From NCBI RefSeq assembly GCF_030815985.1, contig NZ_JAUSXM010000001.1, positions 6,262,001 to 6,326,000 of the forward strand: 64,000 nucleotides of DNA. The letters are read 5' to 3'. The stretch's first letter is position 1. Each line of letters starts with the position of its first letter. The position numbers and the translations under genes were made by a program. This stretch comes from Paenibacillus sp. W2I17. GTDB taxonomy: Bacteria; Bacillota; Bacilli; Paenibacillales; Paenibacillaceae. Shown piece by piece: positions 44,587-57,000 of the stretch. Under the pieces are notes generated by a model. It was given only the letters and a program-made list of their open reading frames with translations, was not told where the DNA came from and searched no databases.

Positions 44587-47151
44587 ATGAGCATGGATAA
44601 CTTGGCTCAATTATTTAACTCCCTTGGTTCAGTCACAGACAGAGGTATTACTTTTCTGAATGGCAGCAAAGAAGAAAAGGTTGTATCGTACCAGTCCCTT
44701 GTGCAATCAGCCAAAATCCGATTAGGAGAGCTTCAAGCATTCGGGATGCAGCCGGGTAATGAATTGATCTTCCAACTGAACTCTGAAGAAGAGTTTATTG
44801 TCACCTTTTGGGCGTGCACGCTTGGAAAAATCATACCGGTTCCGATAACCGTAGGTGGAAATCAGGAGCAAAGAATGAAGCTTTACAATGTGTGGAAAAC
44901 GTTGAACCATCCGTTTATTGCTGCTGATCAGGATCTCACGGAAAGTTTGGACAAGTTTGCCCGGAAGAATGGACTGGAAGAGGTTGTCCGCGAAATGCAT
45001 GCCCGAATCTTTATAGTAGAGGACATCTCGAACTTGCGAGAAGAACCTATTGTTGAGGGAATTGAAGCTAGCATCCAGCCGGATGACATAGCCTTTATCC
45101 AATTTTCTTCAGGTTCTACAGGACAAACCAAGGGTGTAGTAATTAGACACCGCAATGTCATGATAAATATACAAGCTATGAATATAGCAACCCAAATCTC
45201 CTCTAATGACCGTTCTTTGAGTTGGTTACCCCTGACCCATGATATGGGTCTGATTGCGTTTCATCTTACAAGTACCTTCCAAGGTCTGCAACAGTTTATT
45301 ATGCCGACTTCCTTATTCATCCGTCACCCTACATTATGGTTAACCAAAACTTCTGAACACCGTGTCACCCAACTATATGCTCCAAATTTTGCTTATAAAT
45401 ATTTCCTGGATTCATATAATCCACTAACCTTTGCATCAACCGATTTGTCTTCGGTACGTTTTATTATGAACGGTGCTGAGCCGATATCTCCGGCACTTTG
45501 TTTCAATTTTTTGGAGGCGATGAGTCCTTATGGACTGGCTTCCAATACAATGCTGACGGCGTACGGCTTGGCCGAAGCAACCGTTGGTGTTTCCTTTGGT
45601 AACGTCGGTGATTTGACTTGTTATGTACTGGACAGAAGATATTTGGAGAACGGGAAACCATTCATAGAAGCTGAACCGGGCTCAGAACATGCTGTTTCTT
45701 TTGTAGAAGTAGGCAAGCCGGTTCAAAATTGTGATGTACGAATATGTGATGATTATGATAAGCCGGTCGAGGAATTGGTGCTAGGCAGTATTCAAATTAA
45801 AGGATTGAGTGTAACAAGCGGTTATTACAACAATGCGGCAGCTACGGAAAAAGCTAGTACAGCCGATGGATGGATTCGTACTGGAGATATTGGATTTATG
45901 AATGATGGCGCAATAGTCATTACGGGCAGAACCAAGGACATTATATTCATCAATGGTCAAAACGTATATCCGCATGATATTGAACGTGTAACGGAGGAAC
46001 TGGAGCAATTTGATCTGGGGAAAGTCGCTGTATGTGGTGTCTCCAATCCACTTACAGGTTCGGAAAGCGTTGTAATGTTTGTACTGTATAAAAAGGACTT
46101 GCCATCTTTTATTCCAAGAGTTGGAGAAGCCAAAGCACATATTCAGCAGCGGATGGGAATTGAAATCAAGTCCGTACTACCCATTAAGCAAATTCCTAAA
46201 ACGACGAGTGGAAAATTTCAACGTTACAGGCTTCAGGAGCGGTACGAAACAGGAGAATTTAGTGAAATCGAACAATCCATTCAGAGCATGTTAAGCCATA
46301 TGCAGGAGATCAAAGAAGTACAACCAGCTCGTGATCATATTGAACAAAAGCTGATTGAGATTGTTGAGTCCGTAGCGGGACTTAGGAATGTCGGAGTAAC
46401 GGACAATCTGGCTGAAGCTGGATTCGATTCGCTAAAAGTAACGCAGATTCATCAGGCAATCGATGATGCATTTCCAGCCAAAATGGCAATTTCCAGCTTG
46501 TATTCACATACCTCTATTGTCTCATGGGCGAATCTGATCAGACAAGACAGAGTGGAACTGGAGCCTGTACGGATGGATCGGAGCTTTTTCCATACGGATC
46601 GAGGTTACGAAGCCTTGTCGTATCAATTCACTCTCCCAGCTTCATTGGTACAGGATATGCGACTGATTGCACAATCCGAAGCGATCAGTATTCATGTATT
46701 GGCATCAGCTATGTATGCTTACTTGTTACACACTTTGTCAGAACAACCCTCTATTGATATGCACGTATCCTATGGTACAGCGAGAATGATTACACCTGTA
46801 CGATTGAATTTCGATCAATACAAGACAATGAAAGAGCTCTTTCAAAATGTTCATCAACAGATCATAACCATGCCTTCGGATCGAGCGTTTACCGTCGAGC
46901 AGATGAGCCAGATCAGAACAAGCAGCACGGAGTGGGCAGTTATTCCTTTATATGGTGAACAGCATCTGTTCAAGGCATCGGACGATGTACTGAACTATTA
47001 CGATCTGATTATCCTAGTGTCGGACGAAGGTGATACTCTGCAGTGCAATTGTCGTTTTAATGGACGCAAATTAAAACAGAGCCGTGTGAAGCGTCTTATT
47101 GCCAATTATGTGAGAGGACTTCAACTATTGGTACAACCGGAATTGAAATGA
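44587..47151 (+). CDS. Fatty acyl-AMP ligase - carrier protein - half condensation domain
   Basis: Loading protein of the assembly line, 854 residues. Residues 1 to about 560 are a fatty acyl-AMP ligase with FSSGSTGQTKGVV (P-loop), YGLAEATVGVSF and GRTKDIIFINGQNVYPHDIE, the last being typical of FAAL-type adenylation domains. A carrier domain follows with the Ser in EAGFDSLKVTQIH near residue 613. The last 190 residues resemble the C-terminal lobe of a condensation domain, without the catalytic HHxxxDG half. A comparable segment ends the NRPS protein at 62.4-63.0 kb. Activation of a fatty or other carboxylic acid as starter is expected. GACAAGGAGTG precedes ATG 44587. The stop overlaps the next frame. 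Confidence 0.9.
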   Translation: MSMDNLAQLFNSLGSVTDRGITFLNGSKEEKVVSYQSLVQSAKIRLGELQAFGMQPGNELIFQLNSEEEFIVTFWACTLGKIIPVPITVGGNQEQRMKLYNVWKTLNHPFIAADQDLTESLDKFARKNGLEEVVREMHARIFIVEDISNLREEPIVEGIEASIQPDDIAFIQFSSGSTGQTKGVVIRHRNVMINIQAMNIATQISSNDRSLSWLPLTHDMGLIAFHLTSTFQGLQQFIMPTSLFIRHPTLWLTKTSEHRVTQLYAPNFAYKYFLDSYNPLTFASTDLSSVRFIMNGAEPISPALCFNFLEAMSPYGLASNTMLTAYGLAEATVGVSFGNVGDLTCYVLDRRYLENGKPFIEAEPGSEHAVSFVEVGKPVQNCDVRICDDYDKPVEELVLGSIQIKGLSVTSGYYNNAAATEKASTADGWIRTGDIGFMNDGAIVITGRTKDIIFINGQNVYPHDIERVTEELEQFDLGKVAVCGVSNPLTGSESVVMFVLYKKDLPSFIPRVGEAKAHIQQRMGIEIKSVLPIKQIPKTTSGKFQRYRLQERYETGEFSEIEQSIQSMLSHMQEIKEVQPARDHIEQKLIEIVESVAGLRNVGVTDNLAEAGFDSLKVTQIHQAIDDAFPAKMAISSLYSHTSIVSWANLIRQDRVELEPVRMDRSFFHTDRGYEALSYQFTLPASLVQDMRLIAQSEAISIHVLASAMYAYLLHTLSEQPSIDMHVSYGTARMITPVRLNFDQYKTMKELFQNVHQQIITMPSDRAFTVEQMSQIRTSSTEWAVIPLYGEQHLFKASDDVLNYYDLIILVSDEGDTLQCNCRFNGRKLKQSRVKRLIANYVRGLQLLVQPELK

Positions 47152-47171
47152 AATTTCATAGGGGGACGGCC

Positions 47172-50100
47172 ATGCTTGATCAATTGTTCGACAGAGAGCA
47201 ATGGGAAGAAGAAGATGACCAGGACACTTCTATTGAACTGGATATAACAACGGATAATAGACATGATATAGCTGTTATAGGTATCGGTGCGAAGTTGCCG
47301 ACCGGAGAGTCGCTGGATGAATTTTGGAAGATGCTTGATTATGGAATTGATTGCATACGTGAATTGCCCAATCGTCGAAAGGGCCAGTTGGATCAATACT
47401 TGCTTCATAAGCAAGGTTCATTGGAGCATGTACGTTATTTGAACGGAGCTTATCTGGACGAAATCGATGAATTTGATTATTCCTTCTTCCGTATGAGTGC
47501 ACAGGAAGCCAAGCTGATGAGTCCGGTTCAACGATTGTTTTTGCAAACGGTATGGCGTGCGGTTGAGGATGCAGGTTATGGTGGTGACCGTTTGGCCGGA
47601 AGTTCAACAGGGGTGTACGTGGGTGTAATCGGAGATCAAGAAGGTTACAAGTACAAACAGATGGTCGAGGAGTTAAGTCCGGACATGTTACCAATTGCCA
47701 CCGTAGGTAATCTTTCGTCCATCATTCCTGCAAGAATTGCTTATCTACTTAATCTGACGGGGCCGGCTATGGTTGTAGACACAGCATGTTCCTCTTCGCT
47801 GGTTGCTCTGGATATGGCAGTACGTGCGTTACGTGAAGGAAGTTGTGATATGGCTATCGCTGGAGGGATCAGGCTGAATATGATTCCACTGGATAAAGAG
47901 TATTACAAAATCGGTATTGAATCCAGTGATGGAACAACAAGAACCTTTGATGAAGATGCGGATGGATCAGGAACGGGTGAGGGTGTAGTAAGTGTTGTAC
48001 TTAAACCTGTGGAACAGGCATTGCGGGATCATGATCATGTGTATGCAGTCATAAAAGGCACAGCTGTGAATCAGAATGGGTATTCGGCAGGGATCACAAC
48101 TCCCAATGCGGTAGCTCATGAAAAAGTACTGACGCATGCTTGGCGTGATGCTGGAATTCATCCTGAGAGTCTTTCCTATCTGGAAGCACATGGAACAGGT
48201 ACGCTCATTGGGGACCCGATTGAACTGGAAGGAATCCAATCGGCTTTTCGCAGATTTACGGACAAAAAACAATTCTGTGCGATAGGATCGGTTAAGTCCA
48301 ATGTTGGCCATTTGTACGACAGTGCAGGATTAGCGGGTCTGCTGAAGGCGATAATGGCACTCAGATCCAAACGTATTCCCTCTACACTTCATTTTAATAA
48401 GCCCAACCCAAAATTTGAATTTGATAAATCACCAGTCTATGTCAATGTCATTTCAAGAGAGTGGGAAGGAGCGGCCACTCCTCGAAGATGTGGAGTCAGT
48501 TCATTTGGGTTAAGCGGCACCAATTGCCATGTCGTACTGGAAGAAGCTCCGAACATATCAGTGGAATTGGGGCGCGATGACCATTATCCCTTTTTGATCT
48601 CCAGCGTATCATCCGGAAATCTCTCCCGTCAGGTGCAATCATATGTGAAGTGGATCAATGAGAACCCGAAGGCCGATGTGAGGGATGTATGCTGCACAGC
48701 AGCTACTGGAAGACAGCATCATGCACACCGAGCGGTGTGGGTGGTCAGTTCGTTGGATCAATTGCTGCAGCATTTAAACGACTTTCTTGCTGAACCCAAG
48801 ACCGGTAAATATGAACAAGATACATTCAGGAAAAGTAATCAGTTATTCACTACAGAAGAACTTATCTCGAACTGGCATATCGAAGGATACGATAGATCAA
48901 CCGTGCTAGAGGAGTTGTGCACACATTATCAAGGCGGTGCTCAGATCAATTGGTCAAGAATCTATCCAGATGTGACCTATAACAAGTTGAGCTTGCCCAC
49001 ATATTCATTTGAGGAGAGTAAGTGCTGGATTGATACTAACCCCGATAATTCGGTACAGACTGAGGAAGAAGCGATGTATTATTCATTGTCATGGAAGCCT
49101 TGGAGCGAGATCGGCAAGACTAACTCATCCAGCATCCATAATGTTGAACGTGTTTTATTAATGCGAGATGATACACAGCTACATGCAAGCCAGTTGGTGA
49201 ACCAAATTCGTGAAGCTGGAGTAGCAGTTATCGAAGTGATATTGGGAACATCCTACCTTCAACAGGATGCACAGACATATGTAATTCGAAATAACGAGAG
49301 TGATTACATCAAACTTTTGCAGGAAGTGTCCTTTGGAGGGCCCTATCGGATCGTGCATATAGCATCACTTGACCATACAGAAATTAAGGAGAACAGGCTG
49401 GACAAAGGTCTTATGTCTGTATGGAGACTTACCAAGGCATGCTCACACGTCATTGCAGAGCCGGTTGAGATGATTTTGGTGACAAGCTTTGCTAATGATG
49501 TGACGGGTGACGAGAAAGTTCTGTATCCGGAGAATTCGGCGATGCTGGCTTTCGGACAGACGGTACAGCGTGAGATTCAGAATCTCGAATGCTTCTGTTT
49601 AGATGTTGACCAAGATTGGGATACCTCTCAGTATATGCGTTACATTTTGGGGCCGTTGGAGAAGAAGTTTTTGGCGATTAGAAAAGGACAAGCATATCAA
49701 GCTGAATTTGCACCTGCTGATATCTGTTCCATGCCTGATGCTGAGATGAACTGGAAAGAAGACGGCGTATACATTATTACAGGTGGACTTGGTGGTCTGG
49801 GGATGGAGATTGCTGAACGCTTACTGTCATTAGGACGTATGAATCTGGCTTTGATTGCAAGAACGCCACTGCCCAAACGTCACAATTGGGACATCATTCT
49901 AAATGCAAAAAATACTTCACCAGTTCTAAAAAGCAAGCTTCTCCGGTTGCTTGATTTGGAGAAACGGGCCGGACAGATGACGTATCTTGGAGCTGATGTT
50001 GCCGATGCGGATCAGTTAAGTCATGCCATTGAACAATTGAGAAATCGATTTGGTTGTATACGTGGCATCATCCATGCAGCAGGCGTTGGGAGTACACAAC

Positions 50101-51030
50101 ATGCTGACCAGATGACCGAGGAAGAATTTACAGCAATGCTGGCTCCGAAAGTGAAGGGGACTCATCTACTGGATCAGCTAACAGCCGAAGATCAGCCAGA
50201 TTTTCTAGTCATGTTCTCGTCCGTCGCTACGTTATTTGGATCTACTGGACAGGCTGCTTATGCCGCCGCAAATGCATATCAGGATGCCTATGCCCCGATG
50301 CGGAACCGCAAAGGGATGCGTACGATAACGCTGAATTGGACTACCTGGAAAGAGGTAGGCATGGCTTCCAGAGCCGGATTTGATTTTGACACCTTATTCA
50401 AAGCGATGCCCAAAGAGAGTGGGCATTGGATCGATTGTTCGAAATAATGGGAAAACAGACCGACCGTCTGCTGGTGGGGGAAATGAACTGGAATTCACCC
50501 TATTTAAACATTTTGAATAACTACCACTTTCATCTTGCTGCCAACATCGGACAAAGGTTACAAACATTGATGAAAATACCGGAGAGGTCAAAGCAAATAT
50601 CAATGAAGAAGGAATCCGCTTCTACTGTTCAGATCCCAACGGAAGAGTATGAACTTGAATTGGAATCTTCCGTGGAGATGGACCGGACTATTGCGAATAT
50701 AGTTGGACCATATTTAGGCATTAAAGAGATGAATGTGCATGACAGCTTTTTCGAACTTGGTGCAGACTCCATTGTGATTAAGCAGATTTTCTTGAAATTG
50801 GACAAAACTTACCCTGGAAAACTCATACTGACCGATCTGTTTGAATATCCAAGTATTTCCCGACTGACTACTTATATGAGCACCACAGAAAAGCAGAAGC
50901 CTCACCAGTCTCCTCAAAAAAGGAAACTTTCGAAGAGAAAAGGGATACAGATCTTGAGAATCTGTTCGATGAGATCGAACGTGGAGCAATGGATCTGGAT
51001 GAAGCAATCATCAACCTTCAAAAGATGTAG
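47172..51030 (+). CDS. Polyketide synthase module KS-KR-ACP (two single-base frameshifts)
   Basis: A PKS protein of about 1286 residues when repaired, with no AT domain, as in trans-AT systems. The KS has all catalytic residues: Cys in DTACSSSL near 204, His in EAHGTGT and His in KSNVGHL. A linker ends in LPTYSFEESKCWID. The KR has TGGLGGLGMEIAE, FSSVATLFG and the Tyr/Asn in AYAAANAY. The ACP Ser is in LGADSIVIKQ. As written, the frame breaks twice. One G is missing at the GGG run 50421-50423, and the ACP then continues from 50426. One A is missing at the A6 run near 50918, after which the correct tail ERGAMDLDEAIINLQKM ends at 51030. AGGGGGACGGCC favours ATG 47172; ATG 47148 is also in frame. 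The expected product keeps a beta-hydroxyl. Confidence 0.9.
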
Positions 51031-51043
51031 GGGGACGTGAAGC

Positions 51044-54000
51044 GTGGAGAAAATTCTGAAGCTCCTGGTAGAGAGTGTCAAGGACCAGAAGATGAACAAA
51101 ACAACGGCGGCTCAGATCGTGAAAATGCTAAAAGAAGGGGAAAAGAAACCCGTCAAGGATATCGCCATCATCGGTATTTCAGCCAAGTTGCCCAATATGG
51201 AAACACTGGATGACTACTGGGATAATATCCAGAGCGGTGTAGATTGCATACGTCCCATTCCCAAGACACGAAAATCGGATATGGACGCTATTCTCTCTTA
51301 TATGGATATACCTGAGGGAGATATTCAATATTACGAGGCGGCGTACCTGGACAATATCGACCAATTCGATCATGAATTCTTTCGTTTGCCTCCCAAAGAA
51401 GCCAGCTTAACGGATGTTAATCAGCGTTTGTTTATGGAGACGGCATGGGATGCCATGGAGGATGCAGGATACGGTAACGATAAATTATCGGGCACCAATA
51501 CAGGTGTCTATGTAGGCTTTTCCAACAATATCAAAGATATGTATATGCGATATATTACCGAAACGATGCAGACAAGCGCACTGTCCATTGTTGGAAATTT
51601 GGCTTCCATATTATCCAATCGAATCTCGTATCTTCTGAATCTGAAGGGACCCAGTATTGTTGTTGATACAGCGTGTTCCTCTTCACTCGTAGCTGTCGCC
51701 ATGGCATGTCAGGCCATTCGGAACAAGGAATGTGAAATGGCAATTGCGGGCGGTGTGAAACTTCATCTCATGACACGCGAGAATCAGAATGAGAAAATCG
51801 GGATGGAATCTCCAGACTACCGGACCAAAACATTTGATGATTCTGCAAATGGGGCTGGAATGGGCGAAGGAGTCACGGCTTTATTGCTGAAACCACTAGA
51901 CGCTGCAATGCGTGATGGGGATCAGATCTATGCGGTAATTAAAGGTTTGGCCGTCAATCAGGATGGAAGTTCTGGCGGATTGACTGTACCAAACCCATCC
52001 ACTCAGGCTGAGTTGATTGTAAAAGCGTGGGAGGACGGTAACATTGATCCCGAAACGATCTCGTACTTCGAACCGCACGGTACGGGGACGGAATTAGGCG
52101 ATCCCATTGAGATTAAGGGAATTCAGAACGCGTTTAAGAAATATACTTCCAAGAAACAATTTTGTGCGATCGGTTCGGTTAAAACCAATATCGGTCATCT
52201 GTACGAAGCGGCTGGAACTGCTGGCTTAATTAAAGCAATTCTGGCACTGAAAAATAAAAAACTCCCTCCAACCTTGAACTTTGAAAAGCCAAATAGAGCC
52301 ATTGACTTCAGTGGATCGCCGGTTTACGTGAATACTACACTGCGAGAGTGGACCACGGATGGAACAACTCCAAGACGGTGCGGTATCAGCTCTTTTGGTA
52401 TTGGGGGAACCAACTGTCATCTAGTGCTTGAGGAAGCACCTGATCGGGCAACTGCCGGGCATAAAGCGAACACTTCTGTAACAGGTCCATCCATTCTGAC
52501 GTTGTCCGCCAAGTCTGAGGAATCGCTACGTCAGATGATCAGTAAGTATATCTATTTTCTTGAAAAAAATGAACTGCCGACATTACAAGATATATGTTAT
52601 ACCGCGAACACGGGAAGAGGGAAATTTCCATATCGGGTAGCAATCATAATGAACAGCAACATCGATTTGCATCAGAAACTTACCCAGTTGGAGCGTTCAA
52701 AACAGCTATTTGGTACTTCACATGGTTCGCACATCTATACCGGTTTTCACAAGCTGGTTCAAGATGAGGAGGCAGCGGATCAGGAATTCAGAATGTCGCT
52801 CTCATCCAGGCATGAGCTGAGCGTATCGCTGGGACAAGCTCTTGGAGAATTCATGAACAGTGGGCAGCAAGACATCAATGCGTTACATCAGGCTGCTTCA
52901 TTCTATGTCTCTGGGGGCGATGCTGACTGGGAAGCGCTTTATGCGAACCAGAGTGTATTCAAGGTCAGTTTGCCATCCTACGCATTTCAGACGCACAGAT
53001 GTTGGATCGACATTCCAAAACGTAACAGAAGATCGGAAAAGGTACAGGCAGAGGGCATGTTTTATCAAGCTGTATGGCAACGATACACGCCCGTATCTCG
53101 AGATTCTGTCGTCTCAAAAATGAAAGGCACCGTACTTCTCTTCCGCGGAAACGATCAAGTCAGTGCTGCCTTGACGGTCCGATTGGAGCGTGAGCCCGAA
53201 GCACGAGTCATTCAGGTAGCCTGGGGGGATCGTTACGAGAAGTATGATGATGCGCACTATGTGATTCGTGGTGATGAAAGTGACTACATTCAGTTATTGG
53301 ATGATATCAAGGGTCAGGGGCTAACCCGTATTATTCACGGGTTTACTCTGGCAGAGAATGATTCAGATGATTATTTACAAAGCGAGGAACAATTAAAGTT
53401 AAGCCAGGACCGTGGAATTCAGAGTGCATTCTACTTGACCCGTGCGATTCTACATCATCATATGACAGAGGGACTTCAGCTTCAATTCATATCCTCTCTA
53501 GCGAATGCAGTTACGGGTTATGAAAGTCAGGTAAGACCGGAAAATGCAACGCTTAACGGATTCGCAAAAGTCATTGAACAGGAGTATCCGGAGATATCCT
53601 GCCGATTCATTGATGTGGATTCAGATACCGATGCGGATACGATCTATGCAGAATTGAATGGCTCCCATGACCGTTTCCAAGTGGCGTATCGACATAATCA
53701 GTCATACGTTGAAGAATTGGATATTGCCAACATTCTGGAAGCCAGTCATGAGGAAGTGACTATTCGTGAGAACGGTTTATATCTTATTGCTGGTGGAACA
53801 GGCGGAATTGGTTTGCAATTCGCGAAGCATCTGGCTGATGAACGCTGCATTCGTCTGGCGCTAATCAGTCGTACGGCGATGCCTGATCGCACTGTGTGGG
53901 ACAAGCTTATTCAAGAAGAAGATCCAAAGATAATATCCATTGAAATGATTGAACGAATGAAAACCATTATGGAGCTTGAAGCCGGAGGATCAAGTGTTGA

Positions 54001-57000
54001 ATTAATCAGTGCAGACATCTCCGATCTGGAGCAGATGACTCAGGTTGTGCAGAGGTTGAGAACAAAATATGGACAAATCCATGGGGTAATTAATAGCGCT
54101 GGTGTTGCCAATGATGGCTTGATTATCCGTAAGGAAGAGGCTGCATTCCAAGAGGTTCTGAGACCGAAGGTTCAGGGAACCTGGGTTCTGAATCAAGTAA
54201 CAGCGCAGGAACCACTGGATTTCTTCGTTATGTTTTCTTCTGGCATATCCATGTTAGGCGAACCGGGACAGAGCGATTATGTTGCTGCAAACTGTTTTCT
54301 GGATAGCTTTGCGTCTTACCGTGCAAATGGGTCGGGCCGAACGCTAACCATTAACTGGCCTGCCTGGAAGGAAACCGGGATGGCTGCCAGATTTGGTCTG
54401 AATGTGGATACAGCATTCAAGACATTAGCAACTCATCAAGCGATCAGTGCTTTTGACATGGTATTGAGCCGTCGTATACGCCGAGTGTTGATCGGTGAGC
54501 CCAATTATGCGAGTGAACTCCTACCGTTGTTAGAGTCGTCAAGGGTTATCCGATTCTCGGAAGCCATGACAGTTCGAATTCAACAGGAACGTAATCATTT
54601 GAATTATCATAACAACCAGCTGACGATAACTGAATATGAACAAAAGGTTGAACTGCACGGACGAGATAACGGTATATATACAACTACGGAGAAGGAACTT
54701 GCCCAACTGGTTGGACACGTTCTCGGGTTTACCGGGTTAGATGTATACGACAACTTGTTTGAACTCGGCGTTGATTCAATATCAATGATGCGCATTATTA
54801 CTGAAATACGGGTACGCTACCATGTTCACCTAAACTACCACACGTTCTTTGAAGGTATGAATCTGGCGAAGCTTGCCATTCATCTGATTGGTGCACTCAA
54901 GGAAACTGGAGCGATATCCGAGTATCCCCAGCAAGAGCCGGAACCGGCGACCCTGTATGAGGACTTCCCTTTGACAGAAGTACAGATGGCTTATCTGTTA
55001 GGTCGAGACGAGCGGTTTGAAATGGGGGGAACATCCACTCACTATTATCTGGAATTGGAAACCAAATTGAACATGACGCATTTCCAGACTGCATTGCAAA
55101 AAGTGATTCAGCGCCATCCAATGCTGCGAGCGGTCATATTGCCTGAGGGCATGCAACGAATATTGCCACAGGTACCAGAATATCAACTGGAAATCGTTGA
55201 CGTGTGCCATCTGAATGAGCAGGAAAAGTGGAAACACATTGAGGTGGAACGGGATCGAATGTCCCATCATGTGTTTGAGCCGAGCCAATGGCCGCTGTTT
55301 GAATTCAAAGCTTTTAAAATAGATGATACACGGCATTACCTGTTATTCGGCTATGATCTGCTGATTTGTGATAGTGCGAGTATCCAGATCCTTGGAGAGG
55401 ACCTGGTGCATTATTGCCGTGAGCCAGAAACGGAACTTCCTGCACTGAAGTTTTCGTTCAAGGATTATATGATGGCATACGGAGAACTGAAAAATGGTGA
55501 GATGTACGCACGTGACAGGAAGTACTGGATGGATCAGTTGGACACATTCCCTTCCGCTCCAGCACTTCCGCTGAAGCAGGAACCTAGACATATCAAGAAA
55601 CCACAATTTTCAAGGCTAAGCTGGATATTGGAACAAGATCCGTGGGAGCAATTAAAGCATAAGGCGCAGCAAAAAAATGTAACACCTTCCGCGCTTCTGT
55701 GTACTGCCTTTGCTCGAGTTTTGGCCCGTTGGAGCAATCAGGATCGACTTGCCATCAATCTGGCGGCATTCAACCGCTTTCCATTTCATGAAGAAACCAA
55801 TCAAATTATCGGTGATTTTACATCCATCATGTTGCTCGAAATTAACGAACAAAAAAACAAACCTTTTTGGGAACAAGCAAGAGACGTGCAGAGTGGCATG
55901 CTCAATATGTTGGAACATCGACATTATGACGGCGTGGAGTTCATTCGAGAACTGGCCCGTCATCGAGAAGCGGGTACTTCCGCCATTATGCCGATTGTAT
56001 ATACCAGCACATTATTTGTGGATGCCATTGGAAGCTGGCAGCATATCGGAGATCTGAAAATGGGTATCAGTCAGACCTCCCAAGTCTACCTTGATAATCA
56101 GGTAATGGAGACTGACGGGAGACTGACCATTAACTGGGACTATATTCAGGATCTTTTTCATTACGATACACTTTCCGCCATGTTCGATGATTATACAGCG
56201 ATAATTACTCATCTGTGTGAGCAAGAGAATATCGAGTTTTTACCAGATTTGCCTGAACAGGATAAGGCCATCTGGAATGCATTTAATGCAACAGCACAAT
56301 CATTTCCAATATCTACACTGCATGGGTCTTTTATGGAGCAGGCGACCAAGACTCCTTATCAGACAGCATTGATTTACGGTAATCAGCAAATGACTTACCA
56401 ACAGCTGGATGAACGTTCCAATCAGCTCGCTCATTTTTTGACGCAACAAGGAATAACACGGGGAGACCGGGTGGGGTTGTTAGCCAAACGTGGTATGGAG
56501 ACAATTGTGAATACCATCGGCATTCTCAAAGCAGGAGCGGTATACGTGCCTGTTGATCCCGATTATCCTGAAGATCGTCAGCAATACATTTTACAAAATA
56601 GTAACTGCAAAATGCTGTTATTACCCGAACTTTATACGTTTGAGGGACTGGCTGAATTGCCGGTAGAGCCACTGGAAAATAACGCAGCACCTGACGATCT
56701 TGCCTACATTATTTATACGTCTGGCAGCACGGGAACTCCAAAAGGGGTAGCTACTGCCCATGGCCCGGCAATGAATACCATTCGGGATATCAATATGAAG
56801 TTTGAAGTGACGGATCAAGATCGGATGCTTGGTATCTCTTCAATGTGCTTTGATCTGTCAGTCTATGATATTTTCGGTGCACTTGCGACGGGTGCAGCAC
56901 TTGTGATCATTGCTGACCAGCGTGATATTCATGACATGTACGACGCAATACAACAGCATAAAGTAACCATCTGGAATTCAGTTCCAGCCATTATGCAACT

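Noticed and set aside
46580..47148. Complete condensation domain at the end of the FAAL protein
   Set aside because: It is less than half the normal length and lacks the HHxxxDG motif; only the C-terminal lobe is recognisable.
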